Part shown: in pieces, positions 9,204-18,058 of the stretch
How positions within the stretch are numbered: position 1 is the stretch's first letter
How the letters are laid out: each line of letters begins with the position of its first letter
From: Clostridium neonatale
Lineage (GTDB): Bacteria; Bacillota; Clostridia; Clostridiales; Clostridiaceae
Assembly (NCBI RefSeq): GCF_001458595.1
Contig: NZ_LN890328.1
Span: 724,498-788,497, forward strand
Direction: 5' to 3'
Length of the DNA: 64,000 bases
Notes under the pieces: generated by a model
What the model saw: the letters and a program-made list of their open reading frames with translations, nothing else
The model's database searches: none
What the model was told of the DNA's origin: nothing
Position numbers and translations under genes: made by a program

Positions 9204-10082
9204 ATGTTAGATAATATAAATAATTATAGAAATTATTTGCTCGAAAGTGGTAAAAGTGAAAACACGATATACGCATATGTAACAGATGTAAGCTTATATC
9301 TTAAGTTTTTAAATAGAAAAAAAATAGATTTGTATAAAAGTGATAACTTAACAATTATGTCATATATACAGAATCTTTTAAATCAAGGAAAATCAGAACG
9401 ATCAATAAATAGAATAGTTATTAGCCTTAGAAATTTTTACAACTATCTTAAAAGGGAAGGTTTAATTAAAGAAGTTCCTAAAATTGAGTATAAAAGCTCA
9501 AAGAATATAAGAAAGTTACCACAAATTTTAACCATTGAAGAAGTAGACAGGATAATACGAATAGTGGAAAAGGATTCTCCAAAAGGATTAAGAGATAATG
9601 CACTTTTAGAGCTTATGTATGCAACTGGCATGAAAGTGTCAGAACTTATTTCTATAAATGTAGAGGATGTAAACTTAGATTTAACTTTTGTTAAATGTAG
9701 GGATAATAAAAACTATGAAAGATTGATTCCAATAGGACGTAGTGCATGTAAAGCTCTTACAGAATATTTAGGAATTAGATATAAGATAGCTGATTGTGGC
9801 GTACCAAATCTATTTGTGAATTTAAATGGTCAAAAATTGACTAGACAAGGAATATGGAGAATTGTAAAAGAATATTCAAGAAGAGCGGGTATAGATAAAG
9901 ATGTTAATTTGAATACATTTAGGCACTCATTTGCAGTTCATTTACTTCAAAATGGTGCGAATGTTAGAGCAGTTCAGAAACTACTAGGAAATCAAGTCTT
10001 AACATATATGGATACTTATTATGAGATCATAAATAATGATAAAATTAACTATATCTATATGCATACACACCCTAGAGCTTGA
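9204..10082 (+). CDS. XerD-like tyrosine recombinase homologue with degenerate active site
   Basis: The 292-aa protein has the SAM-like core-binding domain (residues about 1-85) and the catalytic fold (about 105-290) of XerC/XerD and occupies the XerD position after spoIIM. Aligned by eye with E. coli XerD, four of six catalytic positions are changed: Arg148 to Lys144 (ATGMKVSEL), Lys172 to Asn168, His244 to Asn237 (NTFRHSF) and His270 to Asn263 (LLGN). Arg240 and the Tyr nucleophile (Tyr272) remain. The frame is intact and length normal, so it is not an ordinary pseudogene. It is probably a weak or inactive recombinase kept for binding; a true xerC/xerD should exist elsewhere. Confidence 0.85.
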   Translation: MLDNINNYRNYLLESGKSENTIYAYVTDVSLYLKFLNRKKIDLYKSDNLTIMSYIQNLLNQGKSERSINRIVISLRNFYNYLKREGLIKEVPKIEYKSSKNIRKLPQILTIEEVDRIIRIVEKDSPKGLRDNALLELMYATGMKVSELISINVEDVNLDLTFVKCRDNKNYERLIPIGRSACKALTEYLGIRYKIADCGVPNLFVNLNGQKLTRQGIWRIVKEYSRRAGIDKDVNLNTFRHSFAVHLLQNGANVRAVQKLLGNQVLTYMDTYYEIINNDKINYIYMHTHPRA

Positions 10083-10136
10083 TTTTATTGGGATTAATAA
10101 AAATAGATATTAGAGGTGCACATTTGCCACCTGTTT

Positions 10137-10168
10137 TCCACCCAGTATTTTATATGGGTGGATTTTTT
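10137..10168 (+). terminator. Terminator after the Xer-like gene
   Basis: TCCACCCA and TGGGTGGA form a GC-rich 8-bp stem, followed by TTTTTTATT. Confidence 0.85.
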
Positions 10169-10261
10169 ATTCTTTAGGAAATTATATTCATGGACAATCT
10201 GTTTCGAAAAATACTGTAATAAATTAATGTCATTGAACCTAAAGAATAAAAAATAAAATAT

Positions 10262-10413
10262 ATGCGCCTAGCCTTTTCACAGGCTCGCTCAGAAAATCCA
10301 AAATGCGCTGAAAGAAATCGATGGATAAAGGATTTTCTTGAATTTAAGTTAGTGTATTCTATTGGATTTATATTTTCTATTGGATTATATAATAGTCGCT
10401 TTGCGATTTTTTT
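10262..10413. other. Structured non-coding stretch in the 500-bp gap before dacF
   Basis: This part is less AT-rich than its surroundings and contains several pairings: AGCCT/AGGCT (10270-10285), AGAAAATCC (10291-10299) with GGATTTTCT (10330-10338), a direct repeat TTCTATTGGATT (10357 and 10375), and a terminator-like TCGC/GCGA hairpin with T tract (10396-10413). No open reading frame with a ribosome site fits. It could be a small RNA ending at the last hairpin, or a decayed repeat. Confidence 0.35.
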
Positions 10414-10582
10414 ATTGTAATGAATTATTATTTTCGCAGATTATATTATAAATAATATGGTTATTATTAGAATAATAAGAATAAAATAATTGTCTTTCCT
10501 ATAAAATCTTTAAGTAAAGTTATATCTTAGTGTGATATTATTTCTTGTTATGGTAACACTAATTTTGAAAGGAGGAGATATA

Positions 10583-11773
10583 ATGTTTAAAAATTTTAAA
10601 AGAATGGTCTCTTTTATACTATTATTTATATGTACTTTATTGCTTGTTTCTTCTAAGCTAGTTAGCGCTACAACATTAGAAGATTCAGTTAAAAGTGAAG
10701 GGACTAATATTGAAGCAAGATCAGCTTTACTTATGGAGCCAATAAGCGGAAAAATAGTATATGAAAAAAATATAGATGAACAATATGCTCCAGCATCCGT
10801 AACTAAAATTATGACAATGCTATTAACTATGGAAAGTGTAGACAATGGAAAAATAAGCTTAGATGATAAAGTAACATGTAGCGAAAATGCAAAAAAAATG
10901 GGTGGAAGTACAATGCTTCTTGATACAGGTGAAATAAGAACTGTTGAGGAACTTATAAAAGGTGTTGCTATTGCTTCAGGAAATGATGCAGCAGTTGCTT
11001 TAGCTGAATATCTTGGTGGAACAGAAGAAGATTTTGTTGTCATGATGAATAATCGTGCAAAAGAGCTTGGTATGTCTAAGACAACATTTAAAAACTGTAA
11101 TGGTCTACCAGCAGATGGTCATGTATCAACTGCAAGAGATATAGCATTAATGTCAAGAGAATTATTAAAGCATCCTAAAATATTAAAATATACTGGTACA
11201 TATATGGAGACAATAGCAGAAGGTAGAAAATCACCTATAGAATTAGTAAATCATAATAAATTAGTTAGATTTTTTGAAGGCTGTGATGGATTAAAAACAG
11301 GTTTTACAAATGAAGCTAAGTATTGTATTTCTGCAACTGCAACAAGAAATAATGTAAGAATGTTATCTGTTATTATGGGTGCACCAACTTATAAAATAAG
11401 AAATCGTGATGCAGGTGTCTTACTTAATTATGGATTTTCTAAGTATGAAGGAAAAAATGTTGTAGCAAAAGATGAAGAAGTAGACAAAGTATATATGGAT
11501 GAACAGGGTAACAGATTCTTTATTGCAATGGCAAAAGATGATTTAACAGCAATAATTCCAAAAGGAAGCAGTGAAGAAATAGAAAAGAAAATTGTAATTG
11601 ATGAGTTGAAAAAGGAATATAAACAAGGTGATATTGTAGGTAAATGTGAAGTTTATTTGGGAAAAGAAAAAGTTGGAGAAGTTGAAATATATAGTGATAG
11701 AGATATAAAGAAAGGTAATTTCTTTACTAATATAAAATTTAATATAAAAAATTTATTTGACAAAGGTGTATAA
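10583..11773 (+). CDS. dacF: D-alanyl-D-alanine carboxypeptidase DacF
   Basis: This 396-aa class C PBP has a signal peptide (residues 1-29, cleavage near VSA-T) and the serine-peptidase motifs S72-V-T-K75, S132-G-N134 and K238-T-G240, then a PBP5-type C-terminal domain and an amphipathic membrane anchor. It trims D-Ala from peptidoglycan stem peptides; DacF in Bacillus is forespore-specific. The ATG at 10583 follows GAAAGGAGGAGA; the upstream in-frame start at 10532 would disrupt the signal peptide. The spoIIA genes that often follow dacF are not in this position. Confidence 0.93.
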   Translation: MFKNFKRMVSFILLFICTLLLVSSKLVSATTLEDSVKSEGTNIEARSALLMEPISGKIVYEKNIDEQYAPASVTKIMTMLLTMESVDNGKISLDDKVTCSENAKKMGGSTMLLDTGEIRTVEELIKGVAIASGNDAAVALAEYLGGTEEDFVVMMNNRAKELGMSKTTFKNCNGLPADGHVSTARDIALMSRELLKHPKILKYTGTYMETIAEGRKSPIELVNHNKLVRFFEGCDGLKTGFTNEAKYCISATATRNNVRMLSVIMGAPTYKIRNRDAGVLLNYGFSKYEGKNVVAKDEEVDKVYMDEQGNRFFIAMAKDDLTAIIPKGSSEEIEKKIVIDELKKEYKQGDIVGKCEVYLGKEKVGEVEIYSDRDIKKGNFFTNIKFNIKNLFDKGV

Positions 11774-11792
11774 ATATAATTTTTTAAATTTT

Positions 11793-11837
11793 AAATGCAG
11801 TATATTTATTAAAATAATAAGTATACTGCATTTTTTT
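11793..11837 (+). terminator. Terminator after dacF
   Basis: A long stem (TGCAGTATATTTATT with AATAAGTATACTGCA, one G-U pair) is followed by seven T residues. Confidence 0.88.
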
Positions 11838-11947
11838 GTTACACATAAGAATATATATTCTTGTCTTAAACTTAAGAAATTGTTATTATATAATAATAGA
11901 GCATTCTATTAAATTATTTAAAATAGTATTAAAGAGAAGAGGTATTT

Positions 11948-12724
11948 ATGGAACTTCCAAAAATAAAAATAAATGATTTTGAAGGTCCATTTGATTTATT
12001 ATTACACTTAATTAAGAAAAATCAAATGAATATATATAATGTGAAAATATTTGAAATAACTAATCAGTACCTTAATTATTTAAACAACATGAAGGAAATG
12101 GATTTAGAAATAACTTCAGAATTTATAGTAGTAGCTGCAACTTTAATAGAAATAAAATCTAAATATCTATTACCTAAGGTTAAGCAGGAAGAGGAAGATG
12201 AGGATGATGAAAAAATCCTTATAGAAAAGCTTATTTTATATAAAAAGATTAAAGGAGTATCTGGTTATTTTAAGGATAAGTATTTGAATACAGGAGAAGT
12301 ATATAGTAAAAAAGCAGAAATAATTGAAGAAAAAAAAGAGAAGATTAATAATGATGATTTATTAAAAAATATTACTTTGCTAGACTTGTATAATATATAT
12401 AATAATCTTTTAGAAATATATAATAACAAGCAAAATAAAGCAAATGTTATCCAAAGAAAAATATATGTAGATAAATATAAAATTGAAGATAAGCTTGAGT
12501 ATATAAGAAAAAGAATACAAGATGAAAATATAAATGATTTTAGTGAGCTAATAAAAGAAAGTGAATGTAAAATGGAGACTGTTGTAACTTTTTTAGCTTT
12601 ATTAGAAATGATAAAACAAAGAATGATTAAAGTTTATCAATCTGATAATTTTGGCAGGATAATAATAGAGAGGCGAGAAGAACATGCAGAAAAGGAAAGC
12701 AATACAAATTCCATTTATGGATGA
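11948..12724 (+). CDS. scpA: Segregation and condensation protein A
   Basis: ScpA is the kleisin that bridges SMC heads in the bacterial condensin. The 258-aa protein starts with the typical INDFEGPFDLLLHLI and has EFIVVAATLIEIKSKYLLP, an acidic linker near residue 80, and a C-terminal winged helix with VTFLALLEMIKQRMIKV. The ribosome site is AGAAGAGG. It overlaps scpB, its complex partner, so the two are translationally coupled. Confidence 0.95.
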   Translation: MELPKIKINDFEGPFDLLLHLIKKNQMNIYNVKIFEITNQYLNYLNNMKEMDLEITSEFIVVAATLIEIKSKYLLPKVKQEEEDEDDEKILIEKLILYKKIKGVSGYFKDKYLNTGEVYSKKAEIIEEKKEKINNDDLLKNITLLDLYNIYNNLLEIYNNKQNKANVIQRKIYVDKYKIEDKLEYIRKRIQDENINDFSELIKESECKMETVVTFLALLEMIKQRMIKVYQSDNFGRIIIERREEHAEKESNTNSIYG

Positions 12725-13298
12725 TAAAAAGAAGGATTTTTTAAAATCAACTATAGAAGCATTGTTATTTGCTAGTGGTGATCCATTAAGCTTAAATGAG
12801 ATATCTAATTTTCTTGAAGAAAAAAGTAAGTTTATTGAAATAACAATTCAGGAAATGATTGAAGAATATGAAAAATCTAATAGAGGAATAAAGTTGATAA
12901 TTATAAAAGGAAGTTATCAATTGGTAACTAAGCCAGAAAAATCTGACTATATTCAAAAATTATTAAGAAAAAATAAAAGACAATCTTTATCACAAGCATC
13001 AATAGAAAGTTTAGCTATTATTGCATATAAACAGCCTATAACAAGAATAGATATAGACGAAATAAGAGGGGTAAAATCAGAAAGTGCGATACAAAGACTA
13101 ATAGAAAGAGAATTGATAAAAGAAGTTGGGAGACTTGAAGTACCAGGAAGACCTATACTTTATGGTACAACAGAAGAATTTTTAAGACAATTTGAATTAA
13201 AAGATCTAAATGATTTACCTTCACTTGATTTATTTGGCCAAGAAGAAAAAAATATAGATGATGACATGGAATTAGAAGAGATTGAAGATAAAGAATAA
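12684..13298 (+). CDS. scpB: Segregation and condensation protein B
   Basis: ScpB dimers bind ScpA within the SMC complex. The 204-aa protein has the two tandem winged helices of the family (STIEALLFASGDPLSLNEI, then SIESLAIIAYKQPITR and GRPILYGTTEEF) and an acidic tail. The ATG at 12684 has AGGCGAG 6-8 bp upstream and gives a 41-bp overlap with scpA. An alternative ATG at 12717 (protein MDDKKKDFL) fits the usual length better and overlaps the scpA stop by 8 bp, but has no well-placed ribosome site. Confidence 0.93.
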   Translation: MQKRKAIQIPFMDDKKKDFLKSTIEALLFASGDPLSLNEISNFLEEKSKFIEITIQEMIEEYEKSNRGIKLIIIKGSYQLVTKPEKSDYIQKLLRKNKRQSLSQASIESLAIIAYKQPITRIDIDEIRGVKSESAIQRLIERELIKEVGRLEVPGRPILYGTTEEFLRQFELKDLNDLPSLDLFGQEEKNIDDDMELEEIEDKE

Positions 13299-13347
13299 CT
13301 ATACTGCTGCATAATATAAATTAATGTATTTTGCAGCAGTATAATTT
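13299..13347. terminator. Bidirectional terminator between scpB and ytfJ
   Basis: ATACTGCTGCA and TGCAGCAGTAT form an 11-bp stem between two convergent genes, with T-rich sequence on the right; it can serve both. Confidence 0.8.
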
Positions 13348-13794
13348 TTAGATGTCTGAATCAGCATTTTGATTTTCATTGATATTAATATTTATATCAT
13401 CGGGAGTTTTCTTTTTGGAATCTTTAACTAATCCATTGATTATATCTAAAACTTGAGGAACTGTATCTACTATTTTATCATAGGTGGTATCATGATCTAT
13501 TGTAATCATTCTAACATTGCCATTTCTTATAATTAAAAAAGCTACTGGCTTAACAGAAACACCGGCACTTGAACCGCCACCAAATGGAAAGTTATCACGT
13601 TCAAATGATTTATTTGAGGTTGGATATTCACTTCCACCTGAAACGAATCCAAAACATAGTCTTGAAACAGGAATAATAAAGGTACCGTCTTTTGTTTCTA
13701 TTGGATCACCTATAACTGTATTAACATCTATCATATCTTTAAGATTTTCCATGGTATTTTTCATAAGGTTTGATACATTTGCATCATTTAACAT
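13348..13794 (-). CDS. ytfJ: GerW/YtfJ-family spore protein
   Basis: The 148-aa protein shows family hallmarks: MIDVNTVIGDPIETKDGT, then IPVSRLCFGFVSGGSE, the glycine patch FPFGGGSSAGVSVKPVAFL and a hydrophobic C-terminal half (VDTVPQVLDIINGL). YtfJ/GerW is a sporulation protein; in Bacillus it is needed for normal germination responses. The upstream gene on the same strand is the DUF2953 protein (YtfI in Bacillus), the conserved partner, 12 bp away. Confidence 0.9.
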   Translation of the reverse strand: MLNDANVSNLMKNTMENLKDMIDVNTVIGDPIETKDGTFIIPVSRLCFGFVSGGSEYPTSNKSFERDNFPFGGGSSAGVSVKPVAFLIIRNGNVRMITIDHDTTYDKIVDTVPQVLDIINGLVKDSKKKTPDDINININENQNADSDI

Positions 13795-13806
13795 AAGCTA
13801 TCCCAA

Positions 13807-14337
13807 TTAAGGGGTTCCCTCCTTTGAAGTTTTTATAAAAATAATTGATATATATATAATTTGGGCAAAAGAAATGAAAATTATACTTGATGTTTCAAAT
13901 TTTACTAAAATTTCATCTTTAAAAATAGGATCTACATTTAAGTTATATTTTTTTATATTGAAAGGAATATTTACTAACTGATATAAAAATGAAAATAATG
14001 TGCATAATAAACCGTATATAAGAGCAGTATTATAAGAGTCATTTAGCGAATATGAAAAGCTTAGATTTATTTTTAATGATGGTTTAAATTTAGAATAAAA
14101 AAGCTTTGAACAAAATTTCTTGTATTTTGACATATGAAATTTCGATTTATTTTTTTTATTGTACTCAATTAGTCTATTTAAAGTTTTAGGATTATTACTT
14201 TTATATTTTGATATAAGAATAAATTTATAAAATTTAATATAATAATTTTCTGATGAGTAATATGATGTAAACTTTAGTGGGATAGGAAAAAATAATATAA
14301 AAAGAAATATAAAAAAAATAATAAATAAGATTTTCAT
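13807..14337 (-). CDS. DUF2953 membrane-anchored protein (YtfI-like)
   Basis: The 176-aa basic protein has an N-terminal membrane segment (residues about 3-18) and a weaker hydrophobic stretch near the C-terminus. SFSYSLNDSYNTALIYGLL matches the DUF2953 core, and the gene precedes ytfJ as ytfI does in Bacillus. Function is unknown; a sporulation role is inferred only from the pairing. A GGAGGA ribosome site precedes the ATG. Confidence 0.75.
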   Translation of the reverse strand: MKILFIIFFIFLFILFFPIPLKFTSYYSSENYYIKFYKFILISKYKSNNPKTLNRLIEYNKKNKSKFHMSKYKKFCSKLFYSKFKPSLKINLSFSYSLNDSYNTALIYGLLCTLFSFLYQLVNIPFNIKKYNLNVDPIFKDEILVKFETSSIIFISFAQIIYISIIFIKTSKEGTP

Positions 14338-14477
14338 AATTTTCCTCCAAAGTTTATATATTTTTAAGTATTGCCTTAATATACATTAAATAAACTTAAA
14401 AATTAATATAAATATGTTTAAAAATTATGTTTAATGACAAACTAGATGTAAATAGTAAATTTAGAAGGTGATAAAAT

Positions 14478-15329
14478 ATGAGAAATGTTATTAGAAACTC
14501 TATTATAATATTAATCCTTATTATTTCTCAAATATCATGTATAAGTGTTAGTGCATTAGAAAATGTTCAAGATAAATTCAGAGTGAATGCAAGATGCGCA
14601 ATTGCATTAGATAAAGAAACTAAAAATGTATTATTCGAGCAAAATGCTTATGAGATAGTACCAATGGCAAGTACTACAAAGATTCTTACAGCACTTATTG
14701 CAATTGAACAAGGAGATTTAGATAAAGAGGTTACAATAAGTAAGAATGCAACCAGTATAAGAGGATCAAAAGTAGGGTATAAAACAGGTGAGAATATAAC
14801 ACTCCGAGAATTAGTTTTTGGATTAATGTTTAAATCGGGAAATGATGCAGCTATAGCAATTGCAGAAGAACTAGGTGGGTCTATGGAAGGTTTTTCAGAA
14901 ATAATGAACCATTATGCAAGAAGCATAGGAATTTTAGATTCACATTTTGAATCTCCACATGGCTTAGATAGTAATAAACATTATTCATCTGCATATGATT
15001 TGGCTATTTTGGCAGCTAAGGGAATGGATTATGATTTATTTAGAGAGGTAGTTGGTTCTAAATCTATAGATAAAGTTAAATATAATTTTACAAGAGATTA
15101 TAATAATATAAATAAAATATTATGGATGCTTCCAGGTGCAAACGGGATAAAAACAGGCTATACTGGTGGTGCAGGAAAATGCCTTGTTTCATCTGTTGAA
15201 AGTAATGGAAAAGATATAATTATAGTTGTATTAAATTGTCCAGATAGATGGAATGTAACAAAGCAAATTTATGAACATTTAGTTGAAACAATTGCATTTG
15301 AAAGTCAAAATATTAAAGAGTTAATTTAA
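14478..15329 (+). CDS. D-alanyl-D-alanine carboxypeptidase (DacB-like)
   Basis: This 283-aa secreted class C PBP has a signal peptide (residues 1-27, VSA-L) and motifs S65-T-T-K68, S120-G-N122 and K224-T-G226. It is much shorter than DacF (396 aa) and lacks most of the PBP5 C-terminal domain and the membrane anchor. A spore-cortex carboxypeptidase of the DacB kind is the likely role, given the sporulation neighbours. The start has GAAGGTG upstream. Confidence 0.85.
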   Translation: MRNVIRNSIIILILIISQISCISVSALENVQDKFRVNARCAIALDKETKNVLFEQNAYEIVPMASTTKILTALIAIEQGDLDKEVTISKNATSIRGSKVGYKTGENITLRELVFGLMFKSGNDAAIAIAEELGGSMEGFSEIMNHYARSIGILDSHFESPHGLDSNKHYSSAYDLAILAAKGMDYDLFREVVGSKSIDKVKYNFTRDYNNINKILWMLPGANGIKTGYTGGAGKCLVSSVESNGKDIIIVVLNCPDRWNVTKQIYEHLVETIAFESQNIKELI

Positions 15330-15348
15330 AATAAGAAACCAATTAAGA

Positions 15349-15392
15349 AGACTATATCAAAATTATTGTTTAATTTTGATATAGTTCTTTAA
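15349..15392. terminator. Terminator between the carboxypeptidase and FAD oxidoreductase genes
   Basis: ACTATATCAAAATTA pairs with TAATTTTGATATAGT around a five-base loop; it sits between convergent genes and is flanked by A- and T-rich sequence on its two sides. Confidence 0.8.
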
Positions 15393-15427
15393 TCTAAAAC
15401 TTTCTAATTATTCTAATATTAATTAAT

Positions 15428-16705
15428 CTAGCATAGCTTAGTGTTAAATATATTATCTAAATTTAATTTTTTAATTCTAGTTTGAATTTCATCAATATCA
15501 GTTGTGTAAAGTCCAAGTTCCTTCATTCTCTTGAAATATCCAGAGCCAGCAAATGTATAACGATCCTTTCTGCCTTCTCTGGATTTAGCTTTTTCATTTG
15601 CATAGCTTATTATATCTCCTATACATGTTGAATCAGGAAGAATTAAAAGTGGTATTCCTAAGGAATAACGAACAGTATTGTGACCGGCTAATGCTCCGGT
15701 GCATATAGCTTCGGTATGGCCAACGAATAAGCCACTCTTTTCGCCTGCACAGAATAAATTATCTATTCCTATAACTTTTAAATCATTTGTCCTAGGTGCA
15801 ACTGATAAATATCTAATTGAATTTCCTTTGCTTCCTGCATATGGATCAACATATTTAGCATTTTCAAGACCAGGAATTTTTCTGAGTTTATGAAGTGGAT
15901 AATATGTGGTCATCAGCTTAGCATGTCCAGTATCAAGAAGTACTACATTCTCAGCAAATTCTTTTAGCGCATATTGCTGGCATACTTTAGTAGCAAGCTT
16001 TCCATAGTTAACATCCTCAGCTGGGACTTTTAGTACAACAACGCCTTTGGTATCAAGCTCATTTCTTATTTCATCAGAAAGACTTTCCTTTGCGAGTTTG
16101 CATGAGCCTGAGAATGCACCTAAAGAATCATCATTTCTTTCACCTTGAATATCTTGAACTCCACAACGGCCGCTTATACTTATTCTTGGACCAAATGAAG
16201 GGCAGCGCAATACACACATTGAGCAGCCATTACCATATCTTAAACAGTTTCCCATAGGGCCAGTGGTACCAGTTGTTTCAATAAAAGCATCACCTTCAAT
16301 AAAAGTATCATCACTTAAATAAACACCTTTAATTTTTTTGCCATCAAATTCAACATCATTAACTCTGCTTTCCATCATAAGATTGATTCCGCATGATACA
16401 AGATATTTTCTCACCTCACCTTCAATCATATTTACATTATATAATGTAGCATGTTTATGACCTGGAAAATCTATATTAGTGTGAGTAGATACTATATCTG
16501 TAATCTTAATTAGATCACCACATCCAAGGGCAATTAACTCTTCAGAGGCAGTAAAACGGCCATTATTTCTCATTATTCCGCCTACATTTCCAAGTCCGAG
16601 TAATAAATCGGTTTTTTCAATTAAAGTTACATCTGAACCAGCTTTTTTTGCGGCTAATGCTGCGCTACATCCAGACCAACCTCCTCCAATAATAACAATC
16701 TTCAT
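15428..16705 (-). CDS. FAD-dependent oxidoreductase with a cysteine motif
   Basis: The 425-aa protein begins with a Rossmann FAD motif (IIGGGWSGCSAALAAKKAGS) and ends with a GidA/TrmFO-like FAD-binding region (GIDNLFCAGEKSGLFVGHTEA). Between them is a cysteine motif, NGCSMCVLRCPSFGPR, which could bind an Fe-S cluster. It overlaps the preceding iron-sulfur reductase gene by 4 bp (ATGA), so the two are probably subunits or sequential partners. The substrate is unknown; tRNA modification is unlikely because the length and cysteine motif do not match TrmFO. The AAGGGAG ribosome site lies inside the upstream gene. Confidence 0.8.
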   Translation of the reverse strand: MKIVIIGGGWSGCSAALAAKKAGSDVTLIEKTDLLLGLGNVGGIMRNNGRFTASEELIALGCGDLIKITDIVSTHTNIDFPGHKHATLYNVNMIEGEVRKYLVSCGINLMMESRVNDVEFDGKKIKGVYLSDDTFIEGDAFIETTGTTGPMGNCLRYGNGCSMCVLRCPSFGPRISISGRCGVQDIQGERNDDSLGAFSGSCKLAKESLSDEIRNELDTKGVVVLKVPAEDVNYGKLATKVCQQYALKEFAENVVLLDTGHAKLMTTYYPLHKLRKIPGLENAKYVDPYAGSKGNSIRYLSVAPRTNDLKVIGIDNLFCAGEKSGLFVGHTEAICTGALAGHNTVRYSLGIPLLILPDSTCIGDIISYANEKAKSREGRKDRYTFAGSGYFKRMKELGLYTTDIDEIQTRIKKLNLDNIFNTKLC

Positions 16706-17691
16706 ATGAATCTTCTCCCTTCAAATATATTCCTTGGATCAGTTTGTTCTTTACAAAATCTTCGTATCTTATGCCCTGCAAATCTTACGGTACAGGCACC
16801 GCAAATACCTTCTCCGCAGCACATTTTAAAGTTATTACAACATGATAATTTTACATCTTTTCTATCAAGAGCATCCAAATATTTAATTACTTCATAAGTT
16901 AGAATATCAGCTCCTGCTATATGAATATAGTTAGTTCCCTCTAAGAGGGAATCTTTTATAATAACTTTTCCATGATCAGATAGTGTGCCCTTTTCAAGTA
17001 ATATGCTTTTATTAAAATCTATGTGAAAATCTGCCAAAAGATCATGTGATATTGAATTGTCAAATGGAGTTTCATCAACTATTATTTTTAGTTCATTATT
17101 TTGTGACAATAATTTTCTTATTACAGGCATCATTGGAGCCATACCAATTCCGCGAGACAAAATAAGAGCTTTGCCTGAAGTTTGGCTGTATATATTTTTT
17201 AAACCAAAAACACCATTCCAGTATGGACCTCTAATTATTATGTTTTCGCTAATTTTTGCATTAAGCAACTTATCTGTTTTTATACCTTTTATTTCAACTA
17301 CTATAGTAATAATATCATTCTCTAGGTTTGAATCCATAATAGAAATTGGAATATCAAAATAATTATTTTGATCAGTTCTTATGAAAATATAACTACCGGG
17401 TTTTACTAAATCTAATACTAGTTTATGAGGCGCTTTAAATTTTATCATGATTAATTTATCACTAAACTTTACGATATCTTTAATTAAGCAATCATAAGTT
17501 TTTCTTCCATCTTTTGCTTTGTAATCATTATTATCAAGTTCTTGATAGACGCAGACACCTTTCCAATTTAAACAGTCACAAAAGCATTTCCCTTGACATT
17601 GAGAGCAAATAAGGCATTCTCCACTTTCTGCCAATTTGCATGGACAATACTCAGTTCCGCAATCTATACAATCAACAGCTTCTTTTCTCAT
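16702..17691 (-). CDS. PyrK-like FAD/NAD-binding [2Fe-2S] reductase with Cys-rich N-terminus
   Basis: This 329-aa protein has three parts. Residues 8-47 contain 11 cysteines (8, 11, 16, 18, 26, 29, 32, 36, 38, 40, 47), suggesting one or two Fe-S clusters or bound metal. A ferredoxin-reductase-type FAD/NAD domain follows (PGSYIFIRTD, then RGIGMAPMMPVIRKLL). The C-terminus carries a PyrK-type [2Fe-2S] motif (CNNFKMCCGEGICGACTVR). PyrK-like subunits move electrons between NAD(P)H and a partner flavoprotein; the partner here should be the overlapping FAD oxidoreductase. No pyrD is adjacent, so a pyrimidine role is not supported. An AAAGGAG site precedes the ATG. Confidence 0.82.
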   Translation of the reverse strand: MRKEAVDCIDCGTEYCPCKLAESGECLICSQCQGKCFCDCLNWKGVCVYQELDNNDYKAKDGRKTYDCLIKDIVKFSDKLIMIKFKAPHKLVLDLVKPGSYIFIRTDQNNYFDIPISIMDSNLENDIITIVVEIKGIKTDKLLNAKISENIIIRGPYWNGVFGLKNIYSQTSGKALILSRGIGMAPMMPVIRKLLSQNNELKIIVDETPFDNSISHDLLADFHIDFNKSILLEKGTLSDHGKVIIKDSLLEGTNYIHIAGADILTYEVIKYLDALDRKDVKLSCCNNFKMCCGEGICGACTVRFAGHKIRRFCKEQTDPRNIFEGRRFI

Positions 17692-18058
17692 GATTTCTCC
17701 TTTAAGAAAAAATTACTTCTTATACTAGGTTATTTTTAAAAGTCTAAATTGCTACACAAAATATTTCTAATATTATAAATTTAAAAAATCCATTAAAGAT
17801 TATTTAATTTATAATATAAAATTAGCAATCTTAAGAATCAAATAAGTTTCAAAGAAGAATTAGGATAATATGAAACATAAATTAATACTATATCGGTGGT
17901 TAGATAGAAAAAGTTATATTTTAAATGAAAAATAGAAGAATAGTAATATAGTATAGTATAAGTTTACAACATAAGTAAAATAATATTATTAAGAACTTAT
18001 CCATACTAAGATAACCTTATAAGCAAAAAGATACAATTATAAAAAGAAGGAGAAAAAA
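17692..18058. other. Divergent intergenic region
   Basis: This 367-bp AT-rich stretch separates the oxidoreductase pair (reverse) from the transporter (forward) and must hold both promoters. An AAGGAG ribosome site lies at its right end. I see no convincing hairpin, riboswitch or small gene. Confidence 0.5.

Noticed and set aside
10357..10388. Direct repeat TTCTATTGGATT as an attachment site for the neighbouring Xer-like protein
   Set aside because: Only 12 bp, tandem, AT-rich and with no integrated element; no resemblance to dif.
10510..11043. 177-aa reverse-strand frame opposite dacF
   Set aside because: It is the antisense shadow of a well-supported PBP gene, is serine/isoleucine-rich as such shadows are, and has no ribosome site.
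15428..16705. TrmFO / MnmG tRNA-modification enzyme
   Set aside because: FAD-binding parts are similar but the Cys motif, the PyrK-like partner and the missing tRNA-binding region argue against it.
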